From Telluria mixta (GTDB taxonomy: Bacteria; Pseudomonadota; Gammaproteobacteria; Burkholderiales; Burkholderiaceae_D): a DNA stretch of 64,000 nucleotides. The first letter of the stretch is position 1; the number at the start of each line of letters is the position of its first letter. Under the pieces are notes generated by a model. It saw only the letters and a list, made by a program, of their open reading frames with translations, ran no database searches and was not told the origin of the DNA. Shown here piece by piece: positions 1 to 10,549 of this stretch. Location of the stretch: NCBI RefSeq assembly GCF_029223865.1, contig NZ_CP119520.1:2790001-2854000 (forward strand). The letters are read 5' to 3'. The position numbers were made by a program, and so were the translations under genes.

Positions 1-1
1 C

Positions 2-1081
2 AATTATCCGTTCGGCCTGTTCGCCGTGCCGCGCGAGCAGGTCGTGCGCGTGCACGCATCGTCCGGCACGACGGGCAAGCCGACCGTCGTCGGCTACACG
101 CAGCGCGACATCGACACGTGGGCCGGCGTCGTCGCACGGTCGATCCGCGCCGCGGGCGGACGACCAGGCGACATGGTGCACATCGCCTACGGCTACGGCC
201 TGTTCACGGGCGGTCTCGGTGCCCACTACGGCGCCGAGCGCCTGGGCTGCACGGTCGTGCCGATGTCGGGCGGACAGACGGAAAAGCAGGTCCAGCTGAT
301 CCAGGACTTCAAACCGGCTATCATCATGGTGACGCCGTCGTACATGCTGAACATCGTCGAGGAATTCAGGCGCCAGGGGCTCGATCCGGCCGCGTCCTCG
401 CTCAAGGTCGGCATCTTCGGCGCCGAGCCGTGGACGGATGCCATGCGCCGCGAGATCGAGGAACGCGCCGGCATCGATGCCGTCGACATCTACGGCCTGT
501 CGGAAGTGATGGGCCCCGGCGTCGCCAGCGAATGCATCGAAGCGAAGGACGGCCCCGTGATCTGGGAAGACCATTTTTATCCCGAGATCATCGACCCGGA
601 CACGGGCGAGGTGCTGCCGGACGGCGCAGAGGGCGAACTGGTCTTCACGTCGCTGACGAAGGAAGCGCTGCCGATCATCCGCTACCGCACGCGCGATCTC
701 ACGAAACTGCTGCCGCCGACCGCGCGCTCGATGCGCCGCATGGGCCGCATCAATGGCCGCTCGGACGACATGCTGATCATCCGCGGCGTGAACGTGTTCC
801 CCAGCCAGGTCGAGGAACTGATCCTGCAGATGCCGGCGCTGGCGCCGCACTACCAGCTCGTCGTCACGCGCGACGGCCACCTCGATGCGCTGGCCGTCCA
901 TTGCGAACTGCGCGAAGGCGGCGCGGATAACGCGGACGCGCTGGCCCGCGACCTGCAGCACCGCATCAAGACCTACATCGGCGTGACGACGACCGTGACC
1001 CTGCTGCCCGCGCAAGGCATCGAGCGCTCGCTGACGGGCAAGGCGCGCCGCGTCGTCGACAAGCGGCCCAAGAACAACTGA
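2..1081 (+). CDS. paaK: Phenylacetate-CoA ligase, C-terminal part (5' end outside window)
   Basis: ATP-dependent ligase that activates phenylacetate to phenylacetyl-CoA, the entry step of the aerobic paa pathway, in the cytoplasm. The frame is open from the first bases of the window, so the gene is truncated upstream; about 359 residues remain of a family length near 430. Visible: the AMP-forming P-loop (HASSGTTGKPT), the adenylate-binding region YGLSEVMGPG, the hinge GRSDDMLIIRGVNVFPSQVEE, and the C-terminal catalytic lysine in LTGKARR. The stop is 12 bp before paaJ, which has its own AGGAG, so it is the upstream member of a paaK-paaJ-paaY-paaZ transcript. The assignment is firm; the start cannot be seen. 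Confidence 0.95.
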   Translation, partial: NYPFGLFAVPREQVVRVHASSGTTGKPTVVGYTQRDIDTWAGVVARSIRAAGGRPGDMVHIAYGYGLFTGGLGAHYGAERLGCTVVPMSGGQTEKQVQLIQDFKPAIIMVTPSYMLNIVEEFRRQGLDPAASSLKVGIFGAEPWTDAMRREIEERAGIDAVDIYGLSEVMGPGVASECIEAKDGPVIWEDHFYPEIIDPDTGEVLPDGAEGELVFTSLTKEALPIIRYRTRDLTKLLPPTARSMRRMGRINGRSDDMLIIRGVNVFPSQVEELILQMPALAPHYQLVVTRDGHLDALAVHCELREGGADNADALARDLQHRIKTYIGVTTTVTLLPAQGIERSLTGKARRVVDKRPKNN

Positions 1082-1093
1082 GGAGACTTCAAA

Positions 1094-2299
<1,206 letters not shown>

Positions 2300-2300
2300 G

Positions 2301-2894
2301 ATGGTCAAGGTCTATGAAATCGACGGCTTGCGTCCCGTCGTACACCCGACGGCGTACGTACACCCGACGGCGGTGCTGATCGGCGACGTGATCGTCGGTC
2401 CGCGCTGCTATGTCGGGCCGCTGGCGTCGCTGCGCGGCGACTTCGGGCGGCTGATCCTGGAAGAGGGCGCGAACGTGCAGGACACGTGCGTGATGCACGG
2501 CTTTCCGGAAGACGACACGGTCGTCGAAGTGGACGGCCACATCGGCCATGGCGCCGTGCTGCACGGCTGCCGCGTGGGACGCAACGCGATGGTCGGGATG
2601 AATGCGGTCGTGATGGACAAGGCGGTCGTCGGTGCGGAATCCATCGTCGGCGCGGCCGCGTTCGTAAAGGCCGGCATGGTGATTCCGCCGCGCAGCCTCG
2701 TGCTGGGCGCGCCGGCGAAGATCGTGCGGGCGGTGTCGGACGAGGAGATCGCGTGGAAGAGCTATGGCACGCGGCAGTACCACGACCTGAACGTCAGGTC
2801 GATGAAGACGATGCGTGAAGTCGAGGCGCTGACGGAAGTGGAACCGGACCGGCAGCGCATCGTGTTCGACGAGCCGCACAAGCCAAAACAATGA
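2301..2894 (+). CDS. paaY: PaaY, hexapeptide-repeat thioesterase of the phenylacetate pathway
   Basis: A 197-residue left-handed beta-helix protein of the gamma-carbonic anhydrase-like family. Known PaaY proteins hydrolyse dead-end CoA thioesters that accumulate when the ring-epoxide intermediate goes astray. Hexapeptide-type repeats run from about residue 15 to 160, and the three putative metal-binding histidines are His66, His83 and His88 (spacing as in gamma-carbonic anhydrases). The ATG is one base after the paaJ stop, so the two are translationally coupled. The C-terminal helix (about 160-197) is polar. A generic carbonic anhydrase role is the alternative; the operon argues for PaaY. Confidence 0.88.
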   Translation: MVKVYEIDGLRPVVHPTAYVHPTAVLIGDVIVGPRCYVGPLASLRGDFGRLILEEGANVQDTCVMHGFPEDDTVVEVDGHIGHGAVLHGCRVGRNAMVGMNAVVMDKAVVGAESIVGAAAFVKAGMVIPPRSLVLGAPAKIVRAVSDEEIAWKSYGTRQYHDLNVRSMKTMREVEALTEVEPDRQRIVFDEPHKPKQ

Positions 2895-2904
2895 GGAGAC
2901 GAGG

Positions 2905-4956
2905 ATGCACACCCCCACCACCCTGCAAAGCCTGATCGCCGGCCGCTGGCTCGGCACCGAAGCGCACCAGCCGCTGCACAGCGCCCTGGACAACCAGCTG
3001 ATCTATCACACGCACGCCGACCGGATCGACTTCGGCGAAGCCGTCACGTATGCCCGCAGGACGGGCGTGCAGGCGCTGATGCAGATGGACTTCCAGAAGC
3101 GCGCCCAGCGCCTGAAGGCCCTGGCGGCTTACCTGATGGAGCGGAAGGAAGAGCTGTACGAGATCTCGCACCTGACCGGCGCCACGCGGCCCGACAGCTG
3201 GGTCGACGTCGAAGGCGGCATCGGCACGCTGTTCGCCTATGCCAGCATCGGCGGGCGCGAACTGCCGTCGTCGAACGTGATGCACGAAGGTCCGGCCATG
3301 GCGCTCGGCAAGCGGGGCGGCTTCGCGGGCACGCACATTCTCGTGCCGCGCGGCGGCGTCGCCGTGCACATCAACGCTTTTAATTTTCCCATCTGGGGCC
3401 TGCTGGAAAAATTCGCGCCGAGCTTCCTCGCGGCCATGCCGTGCATCGCCAAGCCGGCCACCGCGACGAGCTACCTCACGCATGCCGTCGTGAAGATGAT
3501 GATGGAGTCGGAACTGCTGCCGGAAGGCTGCCTGCAGCTCGTCATCGGCTCGACCGGCGATTTGCTGGACCGCCTGAACGGTTTCGATGCGGTCACGTTC
3601 ACGGGCTCCGCCGACACGGCCGCGAAGCTGCGCGGCAATGCGAACCTGATCCGCGAATCCGTGCCGTTCACGGCGGAGGCGGATTCGCTGAACGCGGCCA
3701 TCCTCGCGCCGGACGTCACGCCCGACGACGAGGAACTGGACCTGTTCGTCAAGGAAGTGGCGCGCGAGATGACGGGCAAGACGGGCCAGAAGTGCACGGC
3801 GATCCGCCGCGTGATCGTGCCCGGGCACCTGGCGGACGTCGTCGGCGAACGCCTGCGTGCACGCCTCGCGAAGATCGTCGTCGGTAATCCGAAGGTCGAG
3901 GGCGTGCGCATGGGTGCATTGGCGTCGCTGGACCAGCAGCGCGACGTCAGCGAGCGCGTCGAGATGCTCGCGCGCGGCAACGAGGTGCTGTTCAGCGCCC
4001 GCGACGGGTTCAATCCTGTCGGCGAAGGTGCTGCTGCCGGCGCCTTCTTCGCGCCCACCTTGCTGCTGTGCCGGAACGCGATGGTCAACGATGCCGTCCA
4101 CGACATCGAGGCGTTCGGCCCCGTCAGCACGATGATGACCTACCGCGACATCGACGAAGCGCTGGCGCTGGCCGCCCGCGGCAAGGGCAGCCTCGTGACG
4201 ACGCTGGTGACGAAGGACCCGGCCATCGCGGCGCATGCGGTGCCGGTCGCCGCGGCGTCGCATGGCCGCGTGCACATCCTCGACCGCGTCGCGGCCGTGG
4301 ACTCCACGGGCCACGGCTCGCCGCTGCCGATGCTCAAGCACGGCGGACCGGGCCGCGCCGGCGGTGGTGAGGAACTCGGCGGTATCCGCGCGGTCAAACA
4401 CTTCCTGCAGCGGGCGGCGGTGCAAGGTTCGCCGACGATGCTGGCGGCCGTCACGGGAGAATACGTGCGCGGCGCGGCCGTCAAGGAATCGGACGTGCAC
4501 CCGTTCCGTCGTTATTTCGAAGACCTGGAGATCGGCCATTCCCTGCTGACACACCGCCGTACCGTCAGCGAGGCGGACATCGTCAACTTCGGCGGCGTCT
4601 CGGGCGATTATTTCTACATGCACTTCGACGAGATCGCGGCGAAGGACACGCAGTTCGGCAAGCGCATCGCGCACGGCTACTTCGTGCTGTCGGCGGCGGC
4701 GGGCCTGTTCGTGTCGCCGGCGCCTGGCCCCGTGCTGGCGAACTATGGCCTCGACAACCTGCGCTTCGTGGCGCCGGTGGCGATCGGCGACACGATCCGC
4801 GCGCGCCTCACGTGCAAGCGCAAGGTCGACCGCAACCGCACGGACGACCAGGGACGGGGGCAGGGCGTGGTGGCGTGGGACGTGCAGGTAACGAATCAGA
4901 ACGACGAACTCGTCGCAAGTTACGATATCCTGACGCTGGTGCAAAAACGCGGCTGA
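2905..4956 (+). CDS. paaZ: Bifunctional oxepin-CoA hydrolase / semialdehyde dehydrogenase
   Basis: Fusion protein of 683 residues that opens the ring of oxepin-CoA and oxidises the resulting aldehyde to 3-oxo-5,6-dehydrosuberyl-CoA. Residues 1 to about 525 are an NADP-dependent aldehyde dehydrogenase with catalytic Cys297 (TGQKCTAIRR) and general base Glu258 (FTAEADS). Residues about 545 to 683 are a MaoC-like (R)-hydratase domain with the SGDYFYMHFDE motif and GKRIAHGYFVLS. Both active sites look intact. GAGGAG is followed by ATG 10 bp after paaY, so it is the fourth gene of the operon. Length matches characterised PaaZ (about 680). Confidence 0.95.
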   Translation: MHTPTTLQSLIAGRWLGTEAHQPLHSALDNQLIYHTHADRIDFGEAVTYARRTGVQALMQMDFQKRAQRLKALAAYLMERKEELYEISHLTGATRPDSWVDVEGGIGTLFAYASIGGRELPSSNVMHEGPAMALGKRGGFAGTHILVPRGGVAVHINAFNFPIWGLLEKFAPSFLAAMPCIAKPATATSYLTHAVVKMMMESELLPEGCLQLVIGSTGDLLDRLNGFDAVTFTGSADTAAKLRGNANLIRESVPFTAEADSLNAAILAPDVTPDDEELDLFVKEVAREMTGKTGQKCTAIRRVIVPGHLADVVGERLRARLAKIVVGNPKVEGVRMGALASLDQQRDVSERVEMLARGNEVLFSARDGFNPVGEGAAAGAFFAPTLLLCRNAMVNDAVHDIEAFGPVSTMMTYRDIDEALALAARGKGSLVTTLVTKDPAIAAHAVPVAAASHGRVHILDRVAAVDSTGHGSPLPMLKHGGPGRAGGGEELGGIRAVKHFLQRAAVQGSPTMLAAVTGEYVRGAAVKESDVHPFRRYFEDLEIGHSLLTHRRTVSEADIVNFGGVSGDYFYMHFDEIAAKDTQFGKRIAHGYFVLSAAAGLFVSPAPGPVLANYGLDNLRFVAPVAIGDTIRARLTCKRKVDRNRTDDQGRGQGVVAWDVQVTNQNDELVASYDILTLVQKRG

Positions 4957-4998
4957 GGAAACGCCAAGGCCGCGCGTGAAACTGATAAGGAGAAAGTC

Positions 4999-5592
4999 AT
5001 GTCGCGGCTAGACCTGAGCAGTATTCCCGTGCTGACCGGTACCGGGTATCCCGATCCCTTTGCCGAAGCCGTCAATGGCCGCAGCAAGCAGGCGCTGGGC
5101 GACGCCGGTGGCCTGACGCAGTTCGGCGTCAACCTCGTCGAGCTGCTGCCCGGCGCCGCCTCGTCGCAGCGCCACTGGCATAGCCATGAGGACGAATTCG
5201 TGATGGTCGTCTCCGGCGAGCTGACGCTCGTCACGGACGAAGGCGAAACCCTGATGCGCGCGGGCGATTGCGCGGCCTTCCCGGCCGGGCGGCCGAACGG
5301 CCACCAGCTCATCAACCGGGGCTGGGGCAATGCGCTGTTCCTGTGCGTGGGCTCGCGCATTCCCGAGGATAAGGCCGAGTATCCGGACATCGACCTCGTG
5401 TATGACGGCAAGACCAACAGTTATTCCCACCGCGACGGTACGCCGTATCCCAAGCGCGACACGCGCACCTCGTCCATGCCGGCTGCGGCGAAAGCCGCTT
5501 CGCTCGAAACGGACGAAAAGACGCTGGACCCGCGGGTGTTCCGGGCCGACCACGGGGAACAGGCCGGCATCGTTCCGGACGAACCCCGCTAG
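4999..5592 (+). CDS. Cupin-domain protein of unknown substrate
   Basis: A 197-residue single-domain cupin. The first metal-binding motif HWHSHEDE (residues 59-66), the following Glu and Gly of the barrel, and a second-motif His102 are all present, so a mononuclear metal site is likely. The tail (residues about 130-197) is polar with TPYPKRD and no recognisable domain. AAGGAG sits 8 bp before the ATG. It starts 42 bp after paaZ on the same strand and may be cotranscribed, but nothing ties it to phenylacetate chemistry. Often such proteins are annotated as cupin transcriptional regulators, yet there is no DNA-binding domain here. Function not recognised. Confidence 0.8.
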   Translation: MSRLDLSSIPVLTGTGYPDPFAEAVNGRSKQALGDAGGLTQFGVNLVELLPGAASSQRHWHSHEDEFVMVVSGELTLVTDEGETLMRAGDCAAFPAGRPNGHQLINRGWGNALFLCVGSRIPEDKAEYPDIDLVYDGKTNSYSHRDGTPYPKRDTRTSSMPAAAKAASLETDEKTLDPRVFRADHGEQAGIVPDEPR

Positions 5593-5608
5593 CGGACTTT
5601 TCTGGAGG

Positions 5609-6280
5609 TTACGGCCGGCGCTGCACGCGCAGCAGGCCGTCGGCCGTCGTCACGGCGCGCAGATCCGCGTAATCGAGTACCGCGACGACGTCGGTGTCCA
5701 GCGGATGCGTGTGCGTGACCGTCACGACGATGCTGTCCATGCCGGCAGCAAAGGCCGAACGCAGGCCGGCCAGCGTGTCTTCGAACACGAGGCAGTCTTC
5801 CGGCTTCACGCCCAGCTTGCGTGCGCCCAGCAGGAACGGATCGGGCGCGGGCTTGCCCCGTTCGACGTCCTCGGCGGCCACCAGCACGGCCGGCAGCGGC
5901 AGGCCGGCCGCGGCGATGCGCGCTTCGGCCAGCGCCCGCGGCGCGGACGTGACGATGGCCCAGCGCCCGGCAGGCAGGCTGGCGATGAACGCGGCGGCGC
6001 CTTCGATGGCTTCGATGCCGGCTACGTCCTCGATCTCGGCCAGGGTGATGCGCGCCGCTTCCGCCACCGGGTCGACGCCCGGCAGTTCCAGCGCGCGGAT
6101 GGTTTCCTCGGTGCGCTTGCCGTGGATGGTGGGCAGGAAGGCGGCCACGTCGAGCCCGTGGCTGGCGGCCCAGTCGCCCCAGACCCGCTCGGCGGCCTTG
6201 ATGGAAGTGAGGATGGTGCCGTCCATGTCGAACAGGAAGGCGGAAAAGTCGCGTTGGGGCAGGGCTGGCGTTGCGGTCAT
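5609..6280 (-). CDS. HAD-superfamily sugar-phosphate-type phosphatase
   Basis: A 223-residue HAD subfamily IA hydrolase. Motif I is FLFDMDGTI with the nucleophile Asp18 and acid/base Asp20; motif II serine is in IVTSAPR; motif III lysine is in RGKPAPDP; motif IV is VFEDTLAGLRSAFAAGM. A helical cap lies between motifs I and II. The overall pattern resembles glycerol-3-phosphate and 2-deoxyglucose-6-phosphate phosphatases. The frame is open far upstream; the ATG at 6280 was chosen because it begins just before motif I and is where HAD proteins start. It ends 16 bp from the convergent cupin gene. The specific substrate is unknown. Confidence 0.85.
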   Translation of the reverse strand: MTATPALPQRDFSAFLFDMDGTILTSIKAAERVWGDWAASHGLDVAAFLPTIHGKRTEETIRALELPGVDPVAEAARITLAEIEDVAGIEAIEGAAAFIASLPAGRWAIVTSAPRALAEARIAAAGLPLPAVLVAAEDVERGKPAPDPFLLGARKLGVKPEDCLVFEDTLAGLRSAFAAGMDSIVVTVTHTHPLDTDVVAVLDYADLRAVTTADGLLRVQRRP

Positions 6281-6296
6281 GGATCTTTCTTGTGGG

Positions 6297-6536
6297 TTAC
6301 AGTCGGCGCGAGTTGATCTTGCGGGCGTAGTGGTCGTGGACGTGCTGGCTGATGAAGCTCGACAGCCCGCGGCCGGCCCTGGCCAGTTCCTGCATCCTGG
6401 CGATGTTGGCGGCGCCGGCGCTGTCTTCCGTGTAGAGATAGCGGTCGCCGTTCCTGAACTGGACGATGATCTGGCCGGCGTCGATGTCGTAGGCGACGAC
6501 GCCGGATTCGCGGCTCTGGTTGCCGTAGCGTTGCAT
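6297..6536 (-). CDS. Small conserved-looking protein, KTSC-like fold
   Basis: A 79-residue cytoplasmic protein lying between argH and the HAD phosphatase on the same strand. Residues 10-40 form alternating strands (VVAYDIDAGQIIVQFRNGDRYLYT) broken here only for description: the pattern V-A-Y-D, then V-Q-F-R-N-G, then Y-x-Y resembles the small KTSC beta domain. The remainder is helical and ends in KINSRRL. It is likely real because the spacing to both neighbours is tight (16 bp and 37 bp) and the composition is protein-like. Function is unknown; the KTSC relation is a pattern judgement only. Confidence 0.6.
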   Translation of the reverse strand: MQRYGNQSRESGVVAYDIDAGQIIVQFRNGDRYLYTEDSAGAANIARMQELARAGRGLSSFISQHVHDHYARKINSRRL

Positions 6537-6573
6537 GGGTGTCCTCCGTCAGGGCGGACACCCTGGGATGTCC

Positions 6574-7971
6574 TTATTCCGCCAATTGTGCCCGGACACG
6601 CGCAATGGCCGCGCGCACCTGATTCGGCGCCGTGCCGCCCACGTGGTCGCGCGCCGCGACGGAACCTTCCAGCGTCAGCACGGCAAACACGTCCTGCTCG
6701 ATCAGCGGCGAGAACTCGCGCAGGCGCTCCAGCGACATTTCCGACAGGTCGCACTTGGCGTCGTCGCAAGCGCGCACGGCATGCGCCACGGCTTCGTGGG
6801 CGTCGCGGAACGGCAGGCCCTTCTTGACGAGGTAGTCGGCCAGGTCGGTCGCCGTCGCATAGCCCTGCAGCGCGGCAGCGCGCATGTTCTCGGGCTTGAC
6901 CGTGATGCCGGATGCCATGTCGGTGAAGATGCGCAGCGTGTCCAGCACGGTGTCGACGGTGTCGAACAGCGGTTCCTTGTCTTCCTGGTTGTCCTTGTTG
7001 TACGCGAGCGGCTGGCCCTTCATCAGGGTCAGCAGGCCCATCAGGTGACCGTAGACGCGGCCCGTCTTGCCGCGCGCCAGTTCTGGCACGTCCGGGTTCT
7101 TTTTCTGCGGCATGATCGACGAGCCGGTGCAGAAGCGGTCGGCGATGTCGATGAAGCCGATGCGCGGGCTCATCCACGTCACCAGCTCTTCCGACATGCG
7201 CGAGATGTGCATCATCAAGACCGATGCGGCTGCCGTGAACTCGATGGCGAAATCGCGATCAGATACAGCGTCGAGCGAGTTGTGGCAGACGTCTTCGAAA
7301 CCGAGGGTCTTGGCCACGCGCAGGCGGTCGATGGGGAAGGTGGTGCCCGCCAGGGCGGCGGCACCCAGCGGCAGGCGGTTCACGCGGCGGCGCGTGTCGG
7401 CCATGCGCTCGGCGTCGCGGCCGAACATTTCCACATAGGCCAGCAGGTGGTGGCCAAAGGTCACCGGCTGCGCGACCTGCAGGTGCGTGAAGCCCGGCAT
7501 GATGGTGTCCGCGTTGCGTTCCGCCAGATCGGTCAGGGCGCCGCGCAGGCTTCTCAAGAGGGCGAGGATGTCGTCGATGGCGGCGCGCATGTACAGGCGG
7601 ATGTCGGTCGCCACCTGGTCGTTACGGGAACGGCCCGTATGCAGGCGCTTGCCGGCGTCGCCGACCAGTTCCGTCAGGCGTTTTTCGATGTTCAGGTGCA
7701 CGTCTTCCAGGTCGAGCAGCCACTCGAACTGGCCGGCTTCGATCTCGCCGCGGATCTGGGCCATGCCACGCTCGATCTCGGCGCGGTCCTGGGCGCTGAT
7801 GATGCCCTGGGCGGCCAGCATCTCGGCGTGGGCGAGCGAACCCTGGATGTCGAACAGGGCCAGGCGCTTGTCGAAGAAGACCGACGCGGTGTAGCGCTTG
7901 ACGAGGTCGGAGACGGGTTCGGAGAAGCGGGCCGACCAGGCTTCCGCTTTTTTGGCAAATTGATCAGTCAT
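6574..7971 (-). CDS. argH: Argininosuccinate lyase
   Basis: Last enzyme of arginine biosynthesis: cleaves argininosuccinate to arginine and fumarate; homotetramer in the cytoplasm. At 465 residues it has the family length. Signature regions: HTGRSRNDQ (111-119), FTHLQ with the catalytic His164, and the fumarase-superfamily signature [11 protein letters not shown] (283-293) carrying the catalytic serine. The C-terminal helical domain is complete, ending in RAQLAE. It stands alone, with no other arg genes in the window, which is usual for betaproteobacteria. The start is the ATG at 7971, 150 bp from the next divergent gene. Confidence 0.97.
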   Translation of the reverse strand: MTDQFAKKAEAWSARFSEPVSDLVKRYTASVFFDKRLALFDIQGSLAHAEMLAAQGIISAQDRAEIERGMAQIRGEIEAGQFEWLLDLEDVHLNIEKRLTELVGDAGKRLHTGRSRNDQVATDIRLYMRAAIDDILALLRSLRGALTDLAERNADTIMPGFTHLQVAQPVTFGHHLLAYVEMFGRDAERMADTRRRVNRLPLGAAALAGTTFPIDRLRVAKTLGFEDVCHNSLDAVSDRDFAIEFTAAASVLMMHISRMSEELVTWMSPRIGFIDIADRFCTGSSIMPQKKNPDVPELARGKTGRVYGHLMGLLTLMKGQPLAYNKDNQEDKEPLFDTVDTVLDTLRIFTDMASGITVKPENMRAAALQGYATATDLADYLVKKGLPFRDAHEAVAHAVRACDDAKCDLSEMSLERLREFSPLIEQDVFAVLTLEGSVAARDHVGGTAPNQVRAAIARVRAQLAE

Positions 7972-8123
7972 GATGGGAGACGGGTGACGGGATTTTCTTG
8001 GATTTCCTGATTATAAACTGTGCAGCCTTACCCCGGCGATTGCGCCCCGGTGACTTTCGTCCGCAAATGTCCGATCATGTCGCTGTTCTTGGCAATTCCA
8101 CAATATAAAGACGGGAGACGGAC

Positions 8124-8723
8124 ATGAAGGCACGAGACTGGATGGGTTGGATTGCGGCGATGGCGATCGTGGGCGGGGCGCATGCCCAGCAACAGGTGCC
8201 GCCGGCACCGGCCGCAGCGACCACGTCCGCGGCAACGCCCGCCTCAAGCCCGACCGCGAGCCCGGCCGCCCGTCCGGCCGACGTCGCCACCGTCGACGGC
8301 ATCGTTGCCGCGCTGTACGACGTCATCTCCGGCACGGCCGGCCAGCCGCGCGACTGGGACCGGATGCGCTCGCTGTTCGCGCCGGAAGGCAGGCTGATGG
8401 CCGTCGGTGCGCGGCCGGAGGGCGTGTACGCTCTGCGTGCCATGACGGTCGAGGACTATATCGTCCGTAACGCGAAGGCGTTCGCGACGATGGGCTTTTT
8501 CGAGCGCGAGGCGGCGCGCACCACGGAGACGTTCGGCCAGATCGTGCACGTGTTCAGCACGTACGAGTCGCGGCACGCGCGCGGGGACGCCGAACCGTTT
8601 CAGCGCGGCATCAACAGCATTCAGCTATACAACGACGGCAAGCGCTGGTGGATCGTGAACGTACTGTGGCGCGCCGAGGATGCATCGCTGCGCCTGCCGG
8701 AACGCTATCTGCCCAGGCGTTGA
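8124..8723 (+). CDS. Secreted protein with NTF2/SnoaL-like domain
   Basis: A 199-residue exported protein. Residues 1-21 are a signal peptide (charged MKAR, hydrophobic core, GGAHA cleavage site). Residues 22-50 are an Ala/Pro/Ser/Thr-rich linker. From about 55 on, the pattern of long helix, then a region around WDRMRSLFAPEGRL, then strands ending in NDGKRWWIVNVLW is typical of NTF2-like/SnoaL domains, which usually bind small ligands or act as periplasmic accessory proteins. GGGAGACGG precedes the ATG. It is divergent from argH. Function unknown. Confidence 0.75.
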   Translation: MKARDWMGWIAAMAIVGGAHAQQQVPPAPAAATTSAATPASSPTASPAARPADVATVDGIVAALYDVISGTAGQPRDWDRMRSLFAPEGRLMAVGARPEGVYALRAMTVEDYIVRNAKAFATMGFFEREAARTTETFGQIVHVFSTYESRHARGDAEPFQRGINSIQLYNDGKRWWIVNVLWRAEDASLRLPERYLPRR

Positions 8724-8811
8724 ACGGTTCATGCACGCACGATTGGCGCAAACGTCCATGCAGGCCGGAACGGGGCTAGAATTGGTTTTTTTACCAGATT
8801 GACGGTTTGGC

Positions 8812-9261
8812 GTGTCCATGATTCCAACCACCAACGATTCCAGTTTCCAGGTCAGCACGGACCGGACGACGCTCGATATTCCCATGATCTACCGCTTCCT
8901 CAGCGAGCAGTCGACCTGGGCCGTCGGCATTTCCCGTACCGTGGTCGAGCGCTCGATCGAGAATTCGCTGTGCTTCGGCGGCTACCTCGACGGCCGGCAG
9001 ATCGCGTTCGCGCGGGTCATGACCGACTATGCGACGATGGCCCATCTGTGCGACGTCTTCGTCGTGCCCGAGTACCGCGGGCGCGGCTACGCCAAGCAGC
9101 TGATCCGCATCGTCATGGAGCATCCGAGCCTGCAGCGCTTGCGCCGGTTCACCCTCAACACGAACGACGCGCACAGCCTGTTTGCCCGCTTCGGCTTTGC
9201 GCCGCCCGAGCGTCCGGACACACTGATGGAGCGCTACTACCCGAACATATATCTTTCCTGA
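8812..9261 (+). CDS. GNAT-family N-acetyltransferase
   Basis: A 149-residue GCN5-related acetyltransferase. The acetyl-CoA pyrophosphate loop is visible as VVPEYRGRGYAKQL, followed by the conserved region LNTNDAHSLFARFGF where Asn and Phe/Tyr contact CoA. The substrate is not predictable. The frame begins with GTG TCC ATG; either the GTG at 8812 or the ATG at 8818 could be used, and no strong ribosome binding site decides between them. The next gene, the cyanophycinase, begins 67 bp downstream on the same strand. Confidence 0.82.
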   Translation: MSMIPTTNDSSFQVSTDRTTLDIPMIYRFLSEQSTWAVGISRTVVERSIENSLCFGGYLDGRQIAFARVMTDYATMAHLCDVFVVPEYRGRGYAKQLIRIVMEHPSLQRLRRFTLNTNDAHSLFARFGFAPPERPDTLMERYYPNIYLS

Positions 9262-9328
9262 CCGGACGCAACACGCTGCCGGTCCTCTACAATCAGGCTT
9301 ACTGTTTGTCGAAGTCGGGAAGGGTTTT

Positions 9329-10549
9329 ATGGTTCGGTCCGCGTTGCGTCTTATTCTGGCCGTGCTGCTGCTGGCCGGCGCGCCCTGGTGCGCCGCTGCC
9401 GATGCTGCGGCGCAGCCCAAGGGATCCCTCGTCATCATCGGCGGCAATCTGCGCCCCTCGAACGGTCCCGTGTGGGAACGCATCATCCAGCTCGCGGGCG
9501 GCAAGGGGGCGCGCATCGCCGTGTTCGCGTCGGCATCGGGCACGCCGGAACGGTCCGGCAAGAGCCTCGTCGAGCGCCTCAACAGCTATGGCGCCAAGGC
9601 ATTCTTCGTCCCCGTCGCGGTCAAGCTGTCCGGCAGTAACTACCAGGCCGCGGCTGATGACAGGGGCCTGGCCGAGGCCGTGCGCGGCGCGAACGGCGCG
9701 TTCTTCGCGGGCGGCGACCAGAGCCGCATCACGCGCGCGCTGCGCCACGAGGACGGCAGCAATACCCGGGTGCTCGACGCGCTGTGGGACATGTACCGGC
9801 GCGGCGGCGTGATCGCTGGCTCCAGCGCCGGTGCCGCCATCATGAGCAGCACGATGTTCGGGCGTCCCCGCACCGTGCTGGCCACGCTCAAGCTGGGTGT
9901 GGAAGAGGGCGAGGAGATCACGGACGGACTCGGCTTCGTCGGCGACGACGTCTTCATCGACCAGCACCTGCTCGTGCGCGGCCGCTTCGCGCGCATGCTG
10001 CCGGCCATGCTCAAGAAGGGCTACAAGCTGGGCCTCGGCATCGACGAGGACACGGCGATGGTCGTGCTGCCCAACCGCGACGTCGAGGTGATCGGCTACA
10101 AGGGCGCGCTCGTGCTCGACCTGTCAAACGCGATCGTGCACGAGGGCGCGTTCAACGTGACCAATGTACGCGTCAGCTACCTCGACAACGGCGACCACTT
10201 CAATATCGTCACCCGCGAATGCACGCCGTCCGATGACAAGGCCGACAACAAGCTCGATCCGTCGCGGCCCTACTATCGCGAACCGCTGTTCACCGCCGAC
10301 ATCCTCGGCAACAGCACCGTCGTCGACCTGATGAGCAAGCTGATCGACAGCGACCAGCCGGACGCCATCGGCATCACGCTCGGCAGCCCGAACGGCGTCC
10401 AGCCCGACCTCGGCTTCGAATTCCGTTTTACACGCACGGACGACAGCGCCGGCTACCAGTCGTCGTCGATGGAATCCTATTCGATCTACAACGTGCGGCT
10501 GGATATCCGGCCGATCCTCATCCGGCGTCCGCTGTATCAGTACAAATAG
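9329..10549 (+). CDS. Exported cyanophycinase (peptidase family S51)
   Basis: Serine hydrolase of 406 residues related to cyanophycinase, which releases beta-Asp-Arg dipeptides from the storage polymer cyanophycin. Residues 1-27 look like a signal peptide (RSALRLILAVLLLAGAPW, then CAAADA), so it acts outside the cytoplasm. S51 hallmarks: GSLVIIGGN near the mature N-terminus, GAFFAGGDQSR (123-133), and the nucleophile elbow AGSSAGAAI with Ser166. Residues about 290-406 are a C-terminal extension. No cyanophycin synthetase is in the window, so use of environmental polymer is likelier than turnover of an internal store. Its 3' end overlaps tag on the other strand by 32 bp. Confidence 0.85.
   Translation: MVRSALRLILAVLLLAGAPWCAAADAAAQPKGSLVIIGGNLRPSNGPVWERIIQLAGGKGARIAVFASASGTPERSGKSLVERLNSYGAKAFFVPVAVKLSGSNYQAAADDRGLAEAVRGANGAFFAGGDQSRITRALRHEDGSNTRVLDALWDMYRRGGVIAGSSAGAAIMSSTMFGRPRTVLATLKLGVEEGEEITDGLGFVGDDVFIDQHLLVRGRFARMLPAMLKKGYKLGLGIDEDTAMVVLPNRDVEVIGYKGALVLDLSNAIVHEGAFNVTNVRVSYLDNGDHFNIVTRECTPSDDKADNKLDPSRPYYREPLFTADILGNSTVVDLMSKLIDSDQPDAIGITLGSPNGVQPDLGFEFRFTRTDDSAGYQSSSMESYSIYNVRLDIRPILIRRPLYQYK

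Noticed and set aside
2794..4944. A 716-codon open frame antisense to paaZ
   Set aside because: GC-rich genes with strong third-position bias open long antisense frames. It is rich in Arg/His/Ala with no domain, and paaZ is complete and conserved on the other strand.
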